A DNA stretch of 64,000 nt, taken from assembly GCA_011525915.1 (NCBI GenBank), contig WYBM01000015.1, positions 124,001-188,000 on the forward strand, read 5' to 3'. The DNA comes from Ardenticatenaceae bacterium. Lineage in GTDB: Bacteria > Chloroflexota > Anaerolineae > Promineifilales > Promineifilaceae. The notes below the pieces were generated by a model. It had not been told where the DNA came from. It ran no database searches and worked only from the letters and a program-made list of their open reading frames with translations. The position numbers and the translations under genes were made by a program. This document shows, one piece after another, positions 45,831 through 55,536 of the stretch; the stretch's first letter is position 1, and each line of letters starts with the position of its first letter.

Positions 45831-48800
45831 ATGAAGGAATTGCGACAATTGGTCTTGAAGCAACTCAAAGCTGGCCAGATTTCGAAGGATGAAGCCGCAG
45901 ATATGCTGGCTTTTATTCTAAACAAAAATCATGCTATAGAGACAGCCGACATTGCCGTAATTGGCATGGCTTGCCGCTTTCCACCCAATAATGACCTGGC
46001 GGGATTTTGGCAGGATTTAAAAGATGGTGTTGATATGATTGGACACCTTTCAGAAACCAGGCGACAAGATATTGCACCGTTAACCAACCTGCTAAAAATT
46101 CCGGAACCAAGTTACCATCAAGCAGCTTTTTTAGATCAAATTGATCGCTTTGATTACACATTGTTTAAAATTTCACCTGGCGAGGCACAGCTTATTGATC
46201 CCCAACAACGCTTTGCATTAGAAGTTGCGCTTGAATGTATTGAGAATGCTGGTTATAGCCGGGCAAACCTAAATGGCTCCAGAACAGGTGTATATATGGG
46301 ATATTCAGAATCGGAATATGAATGGCTCATTCCGGCTGATGAACCATCTGCTGTTCATGCAACTTTGCCAGCAATGATTGCTGGTAGAATCGCTTACTTG
46401 TTCAACTTTTCAGGCCCTAGCCAGGTTGTTGAGACAACGTGTTCTTCATCCCTTGTTGCTGTTCATCATGCTTGCCAGGGGATCGTTAATGGGGATTGTG
46501 ACCTGGCACTTGCTGGCGGTGTTCGTTTAATGGTATTCCCTTTTGCTGAAGGTTATGACAGCGATCAGCAAATTGGTATTTCATCGCCAGATGGGCGTAC
46601 AAGGGCGTTTGACGAAACTGCCAGTGGCACAGGGAGTGGTGAGGGTGTTGGTATTATCTTGCTTAAACCACTTGCAAAAGCGATCAAGGACCGCGATCAT
46701 ATTTACGCTGTGATCAAGGGTAGCGCAGTCAATAGTGATGGGAGATCCAATGGGATTACGGCCCCGAATCCTGATGCTCAGGCAAAAGTTATTGTACAAG
46801 CCTGGAAGAGGGCAAAGATAGACCCGGAAACCATCACTTATATTGAAGCTCACGGGACGGCAACAAAACTTGGGGATCCTATTGAGGTCCAAGGGCTCAC
46901 CACCGCTTTTCGAAGGTTTACGGCTAAGGAAAACTTTTGTGCTGTGGGTTCCGTAAAAACCAACTTGGGACATCTCTCATCAGCAGCCGGAATTGCTGGT
47001 TTGATCAAGACTATTTTGGCCCTCAAATATCATCAGATCCCTCCTTCATTGCATTTTAAGAGGCCAAATCCGCTCATCGATTTTAATCATTCCCCTTTGT
47101 TTGTGAACGACAAGCTGACAGTGTGGGACTCTTCAAGTGGACCGAGACGTGCTGGGGTTAGTTCTTTTGGCATTTCAGGAACCAATTGCCATTTACTTTT
47201 AGAAGAGTACATCATGCCCAATCTCCAGACTGCTGATGAGGCAGCAGAAGAATTGGTTGCCGTTTTTACATTATCGGCAGCCAGTCAACAAAGCCTTTAT
47301 CAGTTAGTGAAAAAATATAGTGATTTTCTTGCTACCACGGCACTTCACAACTACCGGTTTGAAGACATCGTTTACACAGCAAATACCGGGCGTGATCTAC
47401 ATGCCCATCGGCTAGCTGTTTTAGCAAGCAGCGTTGCCGATCTTCATGCCAAGCTGGTATTGATAGAATCTGCTTTTTCCTCTGGTGAAATCAATGAGAC
47501 TTTGATAAACGGTGTCTATATGGGTTTTGTTCAGGATGTGGGTGAAGACCTTGATGCATCTTCTTTTGTCAATGGGGATCTGGCGCCTGCTGAACTAGCT
47601 AATTTGTTTGTTAGTGAACCGCATTTTCAGTGGGAGCCTCATTTTACCGGTCAAGTCCGGAGCAAAGTACCTTTACCAACCTATGCATTTGAAAACAAGC
47701 GGTGCTGGATCCCATTTGAAAAAAATCGGTTGTCAGCCCGAACCCAACTGAAGATAGATTTAAATGCAACAGTGTCTGGTGAAAACGGCCGTGACCAGGG
47801 GAACGATCTGGTTGAAAAGTCCAAGCGAAAACGAAAGAAAACAGACTGGCTCTATACATTGAGTTGGCAGGAAAAACAACACCAGTCAACTGATTTGGAT
47901 GCCAAGGTAATGAAGGGAACATGGCTCTTGTTGATGGATGAGCTAGGCGTTGGTGATGTCTTAGCAGCAAAGTTGACACAATCAGGGTGTAAACCTATAT
48001 TGGTTTATCCTGGTGCAAAGCTCAAACGAGAAGGTGATCAATGTTATCAAATTGCTCCTACATCTCAGAAGGATTGGCAACAATTGTTACAAACGTTGAG
48101 TCAACAAGACTTAACGCCCCTTGCCGGTATTATTCATCTCTGGACCTTTACAGTTTCTGACAAAAATGAACAGAATGCCGAGGATTTTATCTTCCGGCAA
48201 GAGAAAGGGTTCCTTAGCTTATTCGCATTGATGAAGTCCTTGATTGCGTTTCAATCGAAACAATTTTTAGAAGTTTGGATCGTTTCTAACGATGTTACCG
48301 AAGTTGTTGCCGAAGATATAACTATATCGCCTGAAAAAGCGCCCCTATGGGGCTTGAGCAAAGTAATTCCTCAAGAATTTTATTGGGCAAAATGCTATTG
48401 TGTCGATATCGTTACGACTGATCAATTGCCAGGTCAAATGGTAGATCAATTACTGGCGGAAATGAGTCAGAAAGTTAAGATACGTGAGCAGGTGGTTGCA
48501 TACCGCCACAATAGGCGTTTCATTCAACAAATTGAACGGCTGAAACTGGATCAAGTTGAAGATGAGGAACGGCCGTTAGTAAAAGATGGGGGTGTCTATT
48601 TGATCGCCGGTGGTGCCGGCCATATTGGACTTGGTATCGGCAAGTACCTGGCATCACAAGCTTCCATAAAGCTGATTCTTATTAATAGAAGCAAGCTGCC
48701 TCCCCGAAGTGAGTGGCAAACTGTCATGGCTACTGGTCACCCAGAGGATAAAACTTTCACCCGTTTAGTTGGGATCAAAGAAATAGAAGATTTAGGCTCA

Positions 48801-51092
48801 GAAGTTATCTACTATTCTGCAGATATAGGTGATGCCCAAGTGATGGACCAAATCATAAAGGATATTCATAGACAACACGGCCAGTTAGATGGGGTAATTA
48901 ATGCCACAATGGAGGTAAGGCGAAAAAAATTAATAGAGTTAAATCAGCCCGAGTTTGAAGATTCGGTAAAAAACCGAATACGTGGCGCAGTTGTTTTGGA
49001 TCAGGTGACCCGTACAGAAAAATTGGCCTTTTTCATTATTTTGTCCTCTATATCTTCAATTTTTGGCGGTGTGTCAGAAGCTGATGATGTTTGTTCAAAC
49101 ATATTCTTAGATGTATATGGGGCATGGATGCATAGAAAGCGTCAGAATGTGCGTGTTTTAAACCTTCCCGGAATTCAAAGACATAGAGTTACACCAGCAA
49201 CCGTCAGTGAGCAAGTACTTCTACCTATTAGTGCCGAGGATCTTGCAGAGTTATTTGAAGCTTTTATGAAAAAGAAGGTTAAATTTGCCTTTATTGAAGA
49301 TTTTAACTTCGATCAAATACATGCACTCTTGCCGATGTTGCCGGTTCGTTTTGCAAAATCAATTTTAACCGAATCCATAACACATACCTCTTTCGTGGCG
49401 GAAAAAGAGGTGGTTGAATCTATTCAGTATAAGTTATCCGGCGAGGGAAAAGATGATCGTACAGCCTTAGAATGTAAAATCGCCGAAGTCTGGGTAAATG
49501 TATTAGGCTATAAAGAAATAAGTAGTCACGATAACTTCTTTGATTTAGGTGGGGATTCCTTGATGGCTATTCGCTTATTACGAAGTATACGTCATTTCGT
49601 AAAGGTTGAGCTAACAATTTCAGAAATTTTCGAGTACCCAACCATTGCTTCCTTAGCTGATTGGATTGAAAGTCAATCTAAGGAAGCAGGTTTCCTAGAG
49701 GCTGATCTTTTCCACGAAAATGCTGATGATTTGCAATTGACTGAATCAAGCATAGACTATGCGGATGCTGATTTATTGATACCAATTCCTCGTGATCAGG
49801 ATTTAATAACTTCCTCTGCGCAACAACATTTATGGTATCTGGAGCAGTTAGATCCCGGTAATCCTGTTAACAATATTTCCGTTTCTTTAGAAGTTACCGG
49901 CCCATTGGCTATAGACATATTTATACGATGTATTAATGAGATTGTGACCCGCCATGAAATCTTGCGTACGACCTTGACCATGGTAGAAGATAAAATTGTG
50001 CAGATCATTGCGCCAAGATTAACTTTGGAGCCAGAGAAGTTTGACTTATCAGCCCTGCCTGCTTCCGAGTACGAAAGGAAAGTTCTGGAGATTTCGCAAG
50101 AACAATCAAGGTTTCCGTTTGATCTTGTACAGGGACCACTTTTCCGTTGTTCCGTGATTTATGGTTCTCACAATCACGTGATCATACTGACCGCTCACCA
50201 TATCATTTTTGATGGCTGGTCTATGGGAGTGTTTTTTCAAGAGTTGGCAACATTGTATCAAGCGTTTTCTAATGGAAAGCCTTCCCCATTACCACCGCTG
50301 CCAATTCAATATGTCGACTTCGCTTACTGGCAAAATCAACGTTTAAAAGGTCCCGTCTACGAAAAGTTGAAAGATTATTGGAGAAAGCAGCTTAGTGATA
50401 TGCCCCAGCTTGATCTACTTACAGACTATCCGCGACCAGAAACCATGGACTTTCAGGGTCAAAACTACCATCTTGCGTTACCTCTTAGTTTGTCAAATGA
50501 GTTAAAAGCCCTTAGTCGACAAGAAGATGTATCTCCTTTTGTAATACTCTTGGCTGCCTTTTCATCTTTATTACGTCTTTATTCAGGCGATGATGATATT
50601 GTTATTGGCGCTTTTAGTGCCCACCGACATCGAGTAGAAATTAGAAATCTGATTGGTTTATTTGTCAATACACTTATTTTGCGAATTGAGCATTCAGGTC
50701 ACCCAACCTTTCGCCAGTTGATGAGGCGTGTTAGTCAAGTTGTCTTGGAAGCCTCTGAGCACCAAGATTTAACATTTGAACAGATTCTGGATGTTATACA
50801 GCCAACTCGTACCTTCCAACGGCTGCCTTTGGTGCAAGTGGCTTTTGATTTCTTCGTAGATCCTTTGCAGAATGTGGTTTTTCAAGACCTGGTGTTTAAG
50901 TCAGTTTCTGTAGATAGAAAAATATCAAGATTTGATTTAACTTTGGAAATCACAGACCAAGGTGAAAACGGTATGTATGCACTTTTTGAATACAATAGTA
51001 AATTGTTTAAGCCAGAAACGATAATCCAAATGGCCAAACGTTTCGAGGTGTTTTTGCAGAATATCGTTGCCAACCCCGATACTCCAATTTAA
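45831..51092 (+). CDS. AT-less PKS-NRPS hybrid: KS-KR-ACP-C, KR probably inactive
   Basis: 1,753 aa, GAGGT before the ATG. A helical N-terminal docking segment (LVLKQLKAGQISKDEAADML) precedes the KS (TTCSSSL with Cys204, EAHGTATKLGDP near 339, TNLGHLSSAAG). Where an AT should be there is only about 180 residues: the KS-AT linker (FTLSAASQQSLYQLVKKYSD) joins directly to the post-AT linker (KVPLPTYAFENKRCW). KR: GGAGHIG near 927, but the active site reads SEADDVCSNIFLD, with Asp1086 replacing the catalytic Tyr. ACP: LGGDSL near 1242. The final domain is a condensation domain (HHIIFDGWS near 1456) that ends at NIVANPDTPI, exactly where a C-A linker normally continues. The matching A domain begins 4.4 kb downstream. 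Confidence 0.92.
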   Translation: MKELRQLVLKQLKAGQISKDEAADMLAFILNKNHAIETADIAVIGMACRFPPNNDLAGFWQDLKDGVDMIGHLSETRRQDIAPLTNLLKIPEPSYHQAAFLDQIDRFDYTLFKISPGEAQLIDPQQRFALEVALECIENAGYSRANLNGSRTGVYMGYSESEYEWLIPADEPSAVHATLPAMIAGRIAYLFNFSGPSQVVETTCSSSLVAVHHACQGIVNGDCDLALAGGVRLMVFPFAEGYDSDQQIGISSPDGRTRAFDETASGTGSGEGVGIILLKPLAKAIKDRDHIYAVIKGSAVNSDGRSNGITAPNPDAQAKVIVQAWKRAKIDPETITYIEAHGTATKLGDPIEVQGLTTAFRRFTAKENFCAVGSVKTNLGHLSSAAGIAGLIKTILALKYHQIPPSLHFKRPNPLIDFNHSPLFVNDKLTVWDSSSGPRRAGVSSFGISGTNCHLLLEEYIMPNLQTADEAAEELVAVFTLSAASQQSLYQLVKKYSDFLATTALHNYRFEDIVYTANTGRDLHAHRLAVLASSVADLHAKLVLIESAFSSGEINETLINGVYMGFVQDVGEDLDASSFVNGDLAPAELANLFVSEPHFQWEPHFTGQVRSKVPLPTYAFENKRCWIPFEKNRLSARTQLKIDLNATVSGENGRDQGNDLVEKSKRKRKKTDWLYTLSWQEKQHQSTDLDAKVMKGTWLLLMDELGVGDVLAAKLTQSGCKPILVYPGAKLKREGDQCYQIAPTSQKDWQQLLQTLSQQDLTPLAGIIHLWTFTVSDKNEQNAEDFIFRQEKGFLSLFALMKSLIAFQSKQFLEVWIVSNDVTEVVAEDITISPEKAPLWGLSKVIPQEFYWAKCYCVDIVTTDQLPGQMVDQLLAEMSQKVKIREQVVAYRHNRRFIQQIERLKLDQVEDEERPLVKDGGVYLIAGGAGHIGLGIGKYLASQASIKLILINRSKLPPRSEWQTVMATGHPEDKTFTRLVGIKEIEDLGSEVIYYSADIGDAQVMDQIIKDIHRQHGQLDGVINATMEVRRKKLIELNQPEFEDSVKNRIRGAVVLDQVTRTEKLAFFIILSSISSIFGGVSEADDVCSNIFLDVYGAWMHRKRQNVRVLNLPGIQRHRVTPATVSEQVLLPISAEDLAELFEAFMKKKVKFAFIEDFNFDQIHALLPMLPVRFAKSILTESITHTSFVAEKEVVESIQYKLSGEGKDDRTALECKIAEVWVNVLGYKEISSHDNFFDLGGDSLMAIRLLRSIRHFVKVELTISEIFEYPTIASLADWIESQSKEAGFLEADLFHENADDLQLTESSIDYADADLLIPIPRDQDLITSSAQQHLWYLEQLDPGNPVNNISVSLEVTGPLAIDIFIRCINEIVTRHEILRTTLTMVEDKIVQIIAPRLTLEPEKFDLSALPASEYERKVLEISQEQSRFPFDLVQGPLFRCSVIYGSHNHVIILTAHHIIFDGWSMGVFFQELATLYQAFSNGKPSPLPPLPIQYVDFAYWQNQRLKGPVYEKLKDYWRKQLSDMPQLDLLTDYPRPETMDFQGQNYHLALPLSLSNELKALSRQEDVSPFVILLAAFSSLLRLYSGDDDIVIGAFSAHRHRVEIRNLIGLFVNTLILRIEHSGHPTFRQLMRRVSQVVLEASEHQDLTFEQILDVIQPTRTFQRLPLVQVAFDFFVDPLQNVVFQDLVFKSVSVDRKISRFDLTLEITDQGENGMYALFEYNSKLFKPETIIQMAKRFEVFLQNIVANPDTPI

Positions 51093-51114
51093 CAAATCAT
51101 TACGGGAAAATAAG

Positions 51115-52020
51115 ATGATGGTTGACATAATGGATAAAGCACAAGAAGGGTATTTGCCGGTGCTGGGTGGTTGGCTTTGGTATGAAGCATATGGCACACA
51201 GCAGACAACAACACCATTGTTGATTTTACATGGTGGACCAGGTGCAGGACATCGTTACCTGACTCCATTAAAACATATTGCACAAGATCGCATGGTTGTG
51301 TTTTATGATCAGTTGGGTTGTGGACGCTCTGAAGAGCCGGCCGATCCTGATCTATGGCAAATGGAACGATTCGTAGAGGAGATCAAAATGATTCGTCATT
51401 TGTTAGGGTTAACACATATTCACCTGTTCGGTCACTCTTGGGGGGGGTGGCTGGCAATTGAGTATATGCTAACACAGCCACACGGTGTGGCAAGTCTAAC
51501 CCTAGCCAGTACTTCTGCCAGTTTGCCAGAATATGCAGCCGAAGTCGAGCGCTTGAGAAAAGCGATGCCGTCCGAAATATATCAGACAATGGTTGAGCAT
51601 GAATCAAAAGGTGATTTGCAAAATCCTGCTTATAAAGAAGTCGTTCTTGCGTTTTATAAGCGTCATCTTTGCCGTTTAGACCCGTGGCCGCAGCTCTTCA
51701 TTGATAATGTACGAGGACTATCTGAAAGTTTGGTGTACGAAACGATGCAAGGGCCAAATGAGTTTTTGATCACTGGTAACCTGAAAGATTGGGATCGGCG
51801 CGAAAGACTTAGTGAGATTACTTGCCCTACGCTTATTACGGCGGGTCGTTACGATGAGCTTACCCCTGCCTGTGCCGAAACACTTCAACGAGGAATCAAA
51901 AATTCTCGGATGGAAATCTTTGAGAAAAGCGCCCATATGCCTCACATAGAGGAACAGGATTTGTTTCTCAACGCGTTGAAAGAATTTCTAATAACAGTTG
52001 ATTTAGAGGCCATCCCATAG
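51115..52020 (+). CDS. Proline-iminopeptidase-type alpha/beta hydrolase (S33)
   Basis: 301 aa from the ATG at 51115; the frame reaches back into the PKS gene but that part is not needed. Hallmarks: LILHGGPGAGHRYL (oxyanion loop), VVFYDQLGCGRSE, LFGHSWGGWLAIEYM with the nucleophilic Ser, AGRYDELTP with the Asp and KSAHMPHIEE with the His. Cytoplasmic, no signal peptide. S33 aminopeptidases remove N-terminal Pro or other residues. In this cluster it could hydrolyse stalled carrier-bound chains (type II thioesterase role), trim the acylated N-terminus, or release the product. First gene of the cassette between a C domain and its A domain. Confidence 0.9.
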   Translation: MMVDIMDKAQEGYLPVLGGWLWYEAYGTQQTTTPLLILHGGPGAGHRYLTPLKHIAQDRMVVFYDQLGCGRSEEPADPDLWQMERFVEEIKMIRHLLGLTHIHLFGHSWGGWLAIEYMLTQPHGVASLTLASTSASLPEYAAEVERLRKAMPSEIYQTMVEHESKGDLQNPAYKEVVLAFYKRHLCRLDPWPQLFIDNVRGLSESLVYETMQGPNEFLITGNLKDWDRRERLSEITCPTLITAGRYDELTPACAETLQRGIKNSRMEIFEKSAHMPHIEEQDLFLNALKEFLITVDLEAIP

Positions 52021-52165
52021 ATAATGCGCTCTGGTTTTTAAGTCAGTGGGTAAAAAGTATGAACAAGTGCACCAGCCATGACCGTTGAGTTAGCCCATTT
52101 AATCTTATTCATCGATTAACCCCGGCTGTTTTTAGTATTGTTAATTTAGGAGACATAGTTTACCC

Positions 52166-54040
52166 ATGAAAAAGAAAGAAGACGATACGCTCTCTTATAA
52201 GAAAGCGAGTGTCGATACGCCCCAACATGATGAGCGTTCCAGGTTAGAGAGTAGTTTTGAATTCATTCTCAGTAGTTTGGTTCAAGACGATAGTATATTT
52301 GAACGCCCCATCGTTGAGGGCCTTAGTAAACTTCTTACATATGATTACAGGTTGCCTCTTCATGTTGGTCTCGAATCATTAAATGATCTGGAGCAGAAGA
52401 TTTTTGAATGTGCTCAAGAGTTTAATGGTCTTATACATCGGGAGTCACCGTCAACGGAGTTTTCTGGTTGCGTCATTAGGATATTTTATAATAAATTAGG
52501 TCGGCTGCATTTCCGAGAGGTAACCAGTTCTCTCCCACTTTATCCTGAAGGTATAGAAAGCCAGGAAGTAGGTTTTATCTGTCTTCCCCGCTCCACTTAT
52601 GAGCAATTGGAAAAATCAGTTCAGTCTGAGATTGTCCGTGAAAAACAACTTCGCTCCGAGATCGATGTGTTGCTCAGCAAAATCGAGCATGCTGGTCAAT
52701 TAACGTGGGTGCTTGATGTTGTAGATGATGCTGTTCGTCATGTAGAAGCTGTGTATATTTACTTCGATGATGAATTGTGGAGTGTGATGGAGAAATGTAC
52801 AACACTCATTAATAGACGCCGTTCTGGTCCCGGCATCATCACTCAACTTAGGGGGAAATCTGTTCAAGATTGGACTGCAACGCAAAGGCTTGGTATTGCC
52901 AGTTTGTACGCCTTGTTTTTATCAGGGCGTTCCGTTCGCTTTGAAGAATTCAATGGCAAGTTGTTGACAGCACGAGCACTATTGGCACGGCTACAATCAT
53001 TAGGGGAACAGTATGGGGAGGGAGAGACGATAGATGCCACCACTTGTCTGAACTTGTTTGATCTAGCTGAGTCAATCGGACAAGCTTCCAAAAAATCGAT
53101 TGGGCAATCCTGGGTTCGTTATCGTGAAATAAATGGTTTAACTTATTTCAAAACGGAAAAAGTCGTAGGCAAGTCAGAATTATCCCCGTCTGCAAAGATG
53201 ATTCCAGAGCGCATAATTAGACTTTATGAAACCTGGCTTGATAAACCATTTGATTATGAGAGTGGGTATGAAAAGGTATTTGCCGATCTTGTGGACATTT
53301 GTGTTTTAGGACAAACCCAAGTCAAAAACACGGCTGATAATCCAGCCAAATCACCGATAGAAGTTATCATTCAGGAGGTTGTCACCGCAGCTGTAATTGC
53401 TACTCAATCTGATTACGGCATGTCTAGTTCAATTCGCAACCCATCGATTTTATTGGCTGAAAAGCATGGGCTTGTTCTGCAAAATATGCTGCGCTTACAG
53501 CCAAAAGACTTTTTCACATGCATTGTTTCAAGAGCTGGTCTAGAAAGTGAACTAGGGGAACGTTTATATACAGATGTATATTCAGCTGTTCAAGCTCGTA
53601 TGCAATACAATCGTTGGCATTTTATTGCCGGAAATTTTGAAAGAGATGAGGTGCCTGAAAATAGGCATTATTTTTATCCGCCCGTTCTACCGGATATTGC
53701 AGAGTGGTCTGATCAACGACACGGAGGGCACATACAAGGAGGGGTTCGTTATTCCATACGTGCCCCTGGTCCTGACATGGGGCAACAGCCATTAATGATC
53801 GGAGATCAAGCGTATCGTGGTTTTTATGATGTCCGTGTGGTTCGTATGGATGGTACGCCTTACACTTTACAGGATATGTTACTTACCAGACACTGTAATC
53901 TATGGATGGGCGTTGTTTGGCGCAGAATTGTAGATCATTGTGAGAAACATCTAGGCATCATAGAGATCCATGGTTTTGAGAAAGGGAATGGCTACAGTAC
54001 CGATGCGTTATGTGATGTCGAGTTATTTGTAAATTGTTAA
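52166..54040 (+). CDS. Unrecognised 624-aa cytoplasmic protein
   Basis: I do not recognise the family. The start has AGGAGA about 12 bases upstream. No signal peptide or membrane segment is visible. The N-terminal 200 residues are helical and charged (EKQLRSEIDVLLSKIEH), with DDAVRHVEAVYIYFDDELW in the middle. The C-terminal 120 residues look most enzyme-like: HYFYPPVLPDIAEW, RHGGHIQGGVRYSIRAPGPD, DQAYRGFYDVRVVRMDG, LLTRHCNLWMGVVWRRIVDH and GIIEIHGFEKGNGYSTDAL, rich in His, Cys, Arg and Asp that could bind metal or phosphate. It sits 22 bp before a PurD-like ATP-grasp gene, and both share the insertion point with an S33 hydrolase, so it probably acts with them in making or attaching a building block. 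Confidence 0.75.
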   Translation: MKKKEDDTLSYKKASVDTPQHDERSRLESSFEFILSSLVQDDSIFERPIVEGLSKLLTYDYRLPLHVGLESLNDLEQKIFECAQEFNGLIHRESPSTEFSGCVIRIFYNKLGRLHFREVTSSLPLYPEGIESQEVGFICLPRSTYEQLEKSVQSEIVREKQLRSEIDVLLSKIEHAGQLTWVLDVVDDAVRHVEAVYIYFDDELWSVMEKCTTLINRRRSGPGIITQLRGKSVQDWTATQRLGIASLYALFLSGRSVRFEEFNGKLLTARALLARLQSLGEQYGEGETIDATTCLNLFDLAESIGQASKKSIGQSWVRYREINGLTYFKTEKVVGKSELSPSAKMIPERIIRLYETWLDKPFDYESGYEKVFADLVDICVLGQTQVKNTADNPAKSPIEVIIQEVVTAAVIATQSDYGMSSSIRNPSILLAEKHGLVLQNMLRLQPKDFFTCIVSRAGLESELGERLYTDVYSAVQARMQYNRWHFIAGNFERDEVPENRHYFYPPVLPDIAEWSDQRHGGHIQGGVRYSIRAPGPDMGQQPLMIGDQAYRGFYDVRVVRMDGTPYTLQDMLLTRHCNLWMGVVWRRIVDHCEKHLGIIEIHGFEKGNGYSTDALCDVELFVNC

Positions 54041-54062
54041 TTTTGATTGGAGGGCATTGTTA

Positions 54063-55409
54063 ATGGTAAAGATCCTACTTGTTGATCATTCTGGTCGTGG
54101 ACACGCATTTGCAGATTTATTAACGAGAACAAATCAGCAGGCAATCGTATATTATGCACCTGGCTGCACAGCCATAACTAGTGAACGAATTATCTCTTTA
54201 CCATGGTTGAAACTATCTGAACCACAGGCTATGGTTGAGTTTGCCCAAAAAGAAGCCGTTGATTTTGCTTTAGTGACAAACGCAGGCGCCTTAGCTAATG
54301 GTGTTGTAGATTGCTTTCGAGAGCATCAGATTCCTGTTATTGGACCTGATAAGCAGGCTGCTCGTTTGGAAGCCAGCAAAGCATATGGCAAAAAATTATG
54401 CGTTAAATATAATATCCCCGTTGCTGATTTTGCTGTGTTTGCGGATCCCAATAAAGCAATGGATTATGTTAGACAAGTAGGATATCAGGTGGTAGTGAAG
54501 GCTGACGGCTTGTGCGATGGCAATGGTTCTTTTGTTTGCGATACAGTTGATGACGCCTTACAAGCAATAGATAGAATTATGCTCAAAAAAGACTTTGGTG
54601 AAGCTGGTAATCAAGTTGTCGTTGAAAAAAGGTTATTTGGCACAGAACTATTACTCTTTGCACTAGTAGATGGTAAAAATTTCCTGTTACTACCTACCGC
54701 CCTTGATTACCCTAAATCTGATGATGGCGATCTAGGTGTTATATGTGGCGGGATGGGGTCTCTTTCTCCACATCCCTTAGAAGGTGTATTCTCGATGGAC
54801 CAGATTGTAGAACAGGTTTTAGAGCCACTGATGGGGTGCATAAGGGGAGAAAACTTGAGCTTTAATGGCGCCATTTATGTAGGCTGTATGCTTGTTAATG
54901 ATCAGGTGTATGTATTAGAGATTAATGCCAGGATGGGTGATCCTGAGGCTGAAAGTATATTACCGAAAATTGAAAGTGATTTTGTCTCAATTTGTACATC
55001 TATTTTGGATGGAACATTAGACAATCACTCGTTAATTATCAATGACTTATATTTTTGTAATATTGTGGCTACCCAAGGCAAAACTCGCCAGGTTACGAGG
55101 GGCAAGAACAAAGGGTGGTATAAAGGATGGCCTTACGGCCGTTACGGAAAACATTACAAGATAACAGGGCTGGACCAAGTAGATAGAAGTTGTTGCAAAG
55201 TTTTTATTGGACAGGCATCAGTACATCCCAAAAAAGGACTGGTAACAGACGGTGGTCGTCCTATTCATATTGTTGGGTTTGGCAATAATCGCCAAGAAGC
55301 TGTTGCTAATGCCTATGCAAATATAGACAAAGTCCATTTTAAAGGCATGCGGTATCGTTCTGATATTGGAAAGTTACTACCAGAAATGGAGTTGCCCACA
55401 GTACCATGA
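54063..55409 (+). CDS. PurD-like ATP-grasp ligase
   Basis: 448 aa from the ATG at 54063 with GGAGG nine bases upstream (an in-frame TTG at 54057 is too close). Follows the phosphoribosylamine-glycine ligase layout: N-terminal KILLVDHSGRGHAFADLL (normally GxGxREHAL), SKAYGKKLCVKYNIPVADF, VVKADGLCDGNG, and the GARS signature NARMGDPEAES near 290. VVVEKRLFGTELLLFALVDG is the ATP-grasp core. Departures at the N-terminal ribose-binding loop and a C-terminal stretch TRGKNKGWYKGWPYGRYGK point to a substrate other than phosphoribosylamine. A housekeeping role is unlikely in this location; formation of an amide bond to an amine or amino sugar is the best guess. Confidence 0.82.
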   Translation: MVKILLVDHSGRGHAFADLLTRTNQQAIVYYAPGCTAITSERIISLPWLKLSEPQAMVEFAQKEAVDFALVTNAGALANGVVDCFREHQIPVIGPDKQAARLEASKAYGKKLCVKYNIPVADFAVFADPNKAMDYVRQVGYQVVVKADGLCDGNGSFVCDTVDDALQAIDRIMLKKDFGEAGNQVVVEKRLFGTELLLFALVDGKNFLLLPTALDYPKSDDGDLGVICGGMGSLSPHPLEGVFSMDQIVEQVLEPLMGCIRGENLSFNGAIYVGCMLVNDQVYVLEINARMGDPEAESILPKIESDFVSICTSILDGTLDNHSLIINDLYFCNIVATQGKTRQVTRGKNKGWYKGWPYGRYGKHYKITGLDQVDRSCCKVFIGQASVHPKKGLVTDGGRPIHIVGFGNNRQEAVANAYANIDKVHFKGMRYRSDIGKLLPEMELPTVP

Positions 55410-55536
55410 GCCAAGGGGGTGGAGCCACTGGCCGGTTGGCATTTTCCAGACGTTGAACAAAAAATTCTTGTTCTTGTAGTCGTTTTGCCTGACCAATAAA
55501 GTATGGCCCTTAAAGCGAGAAGAGGATACGGCTTTA

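Noticed and set aside
45831..51092. Classical trans-AT PKS
   Set aside because: The module lacks an AT, but the post-AT linker remains and the other PKS of the cluster has its own AT, so excision or relocation of a cis-AT is the simpler reading; KS phylogeny would decide.
15947..52020. ClbP-type prodrug release (acyl-D-amino acid starter cleaved after export)
   Set aside because: The FAAL-C-A-E start resembles such prodrug modules, but the only peptidase is a cytoplasmic S33 hydrolase without signal or membrane segments, and the residue is N-methylated; not supported.
55410..55536. Minus-strand coding remnant
   Set aside because: An open minus-strand frame crosses the gap and the 3' end of the PurD-like gene, but it has no recognisable motif or ribosome site.
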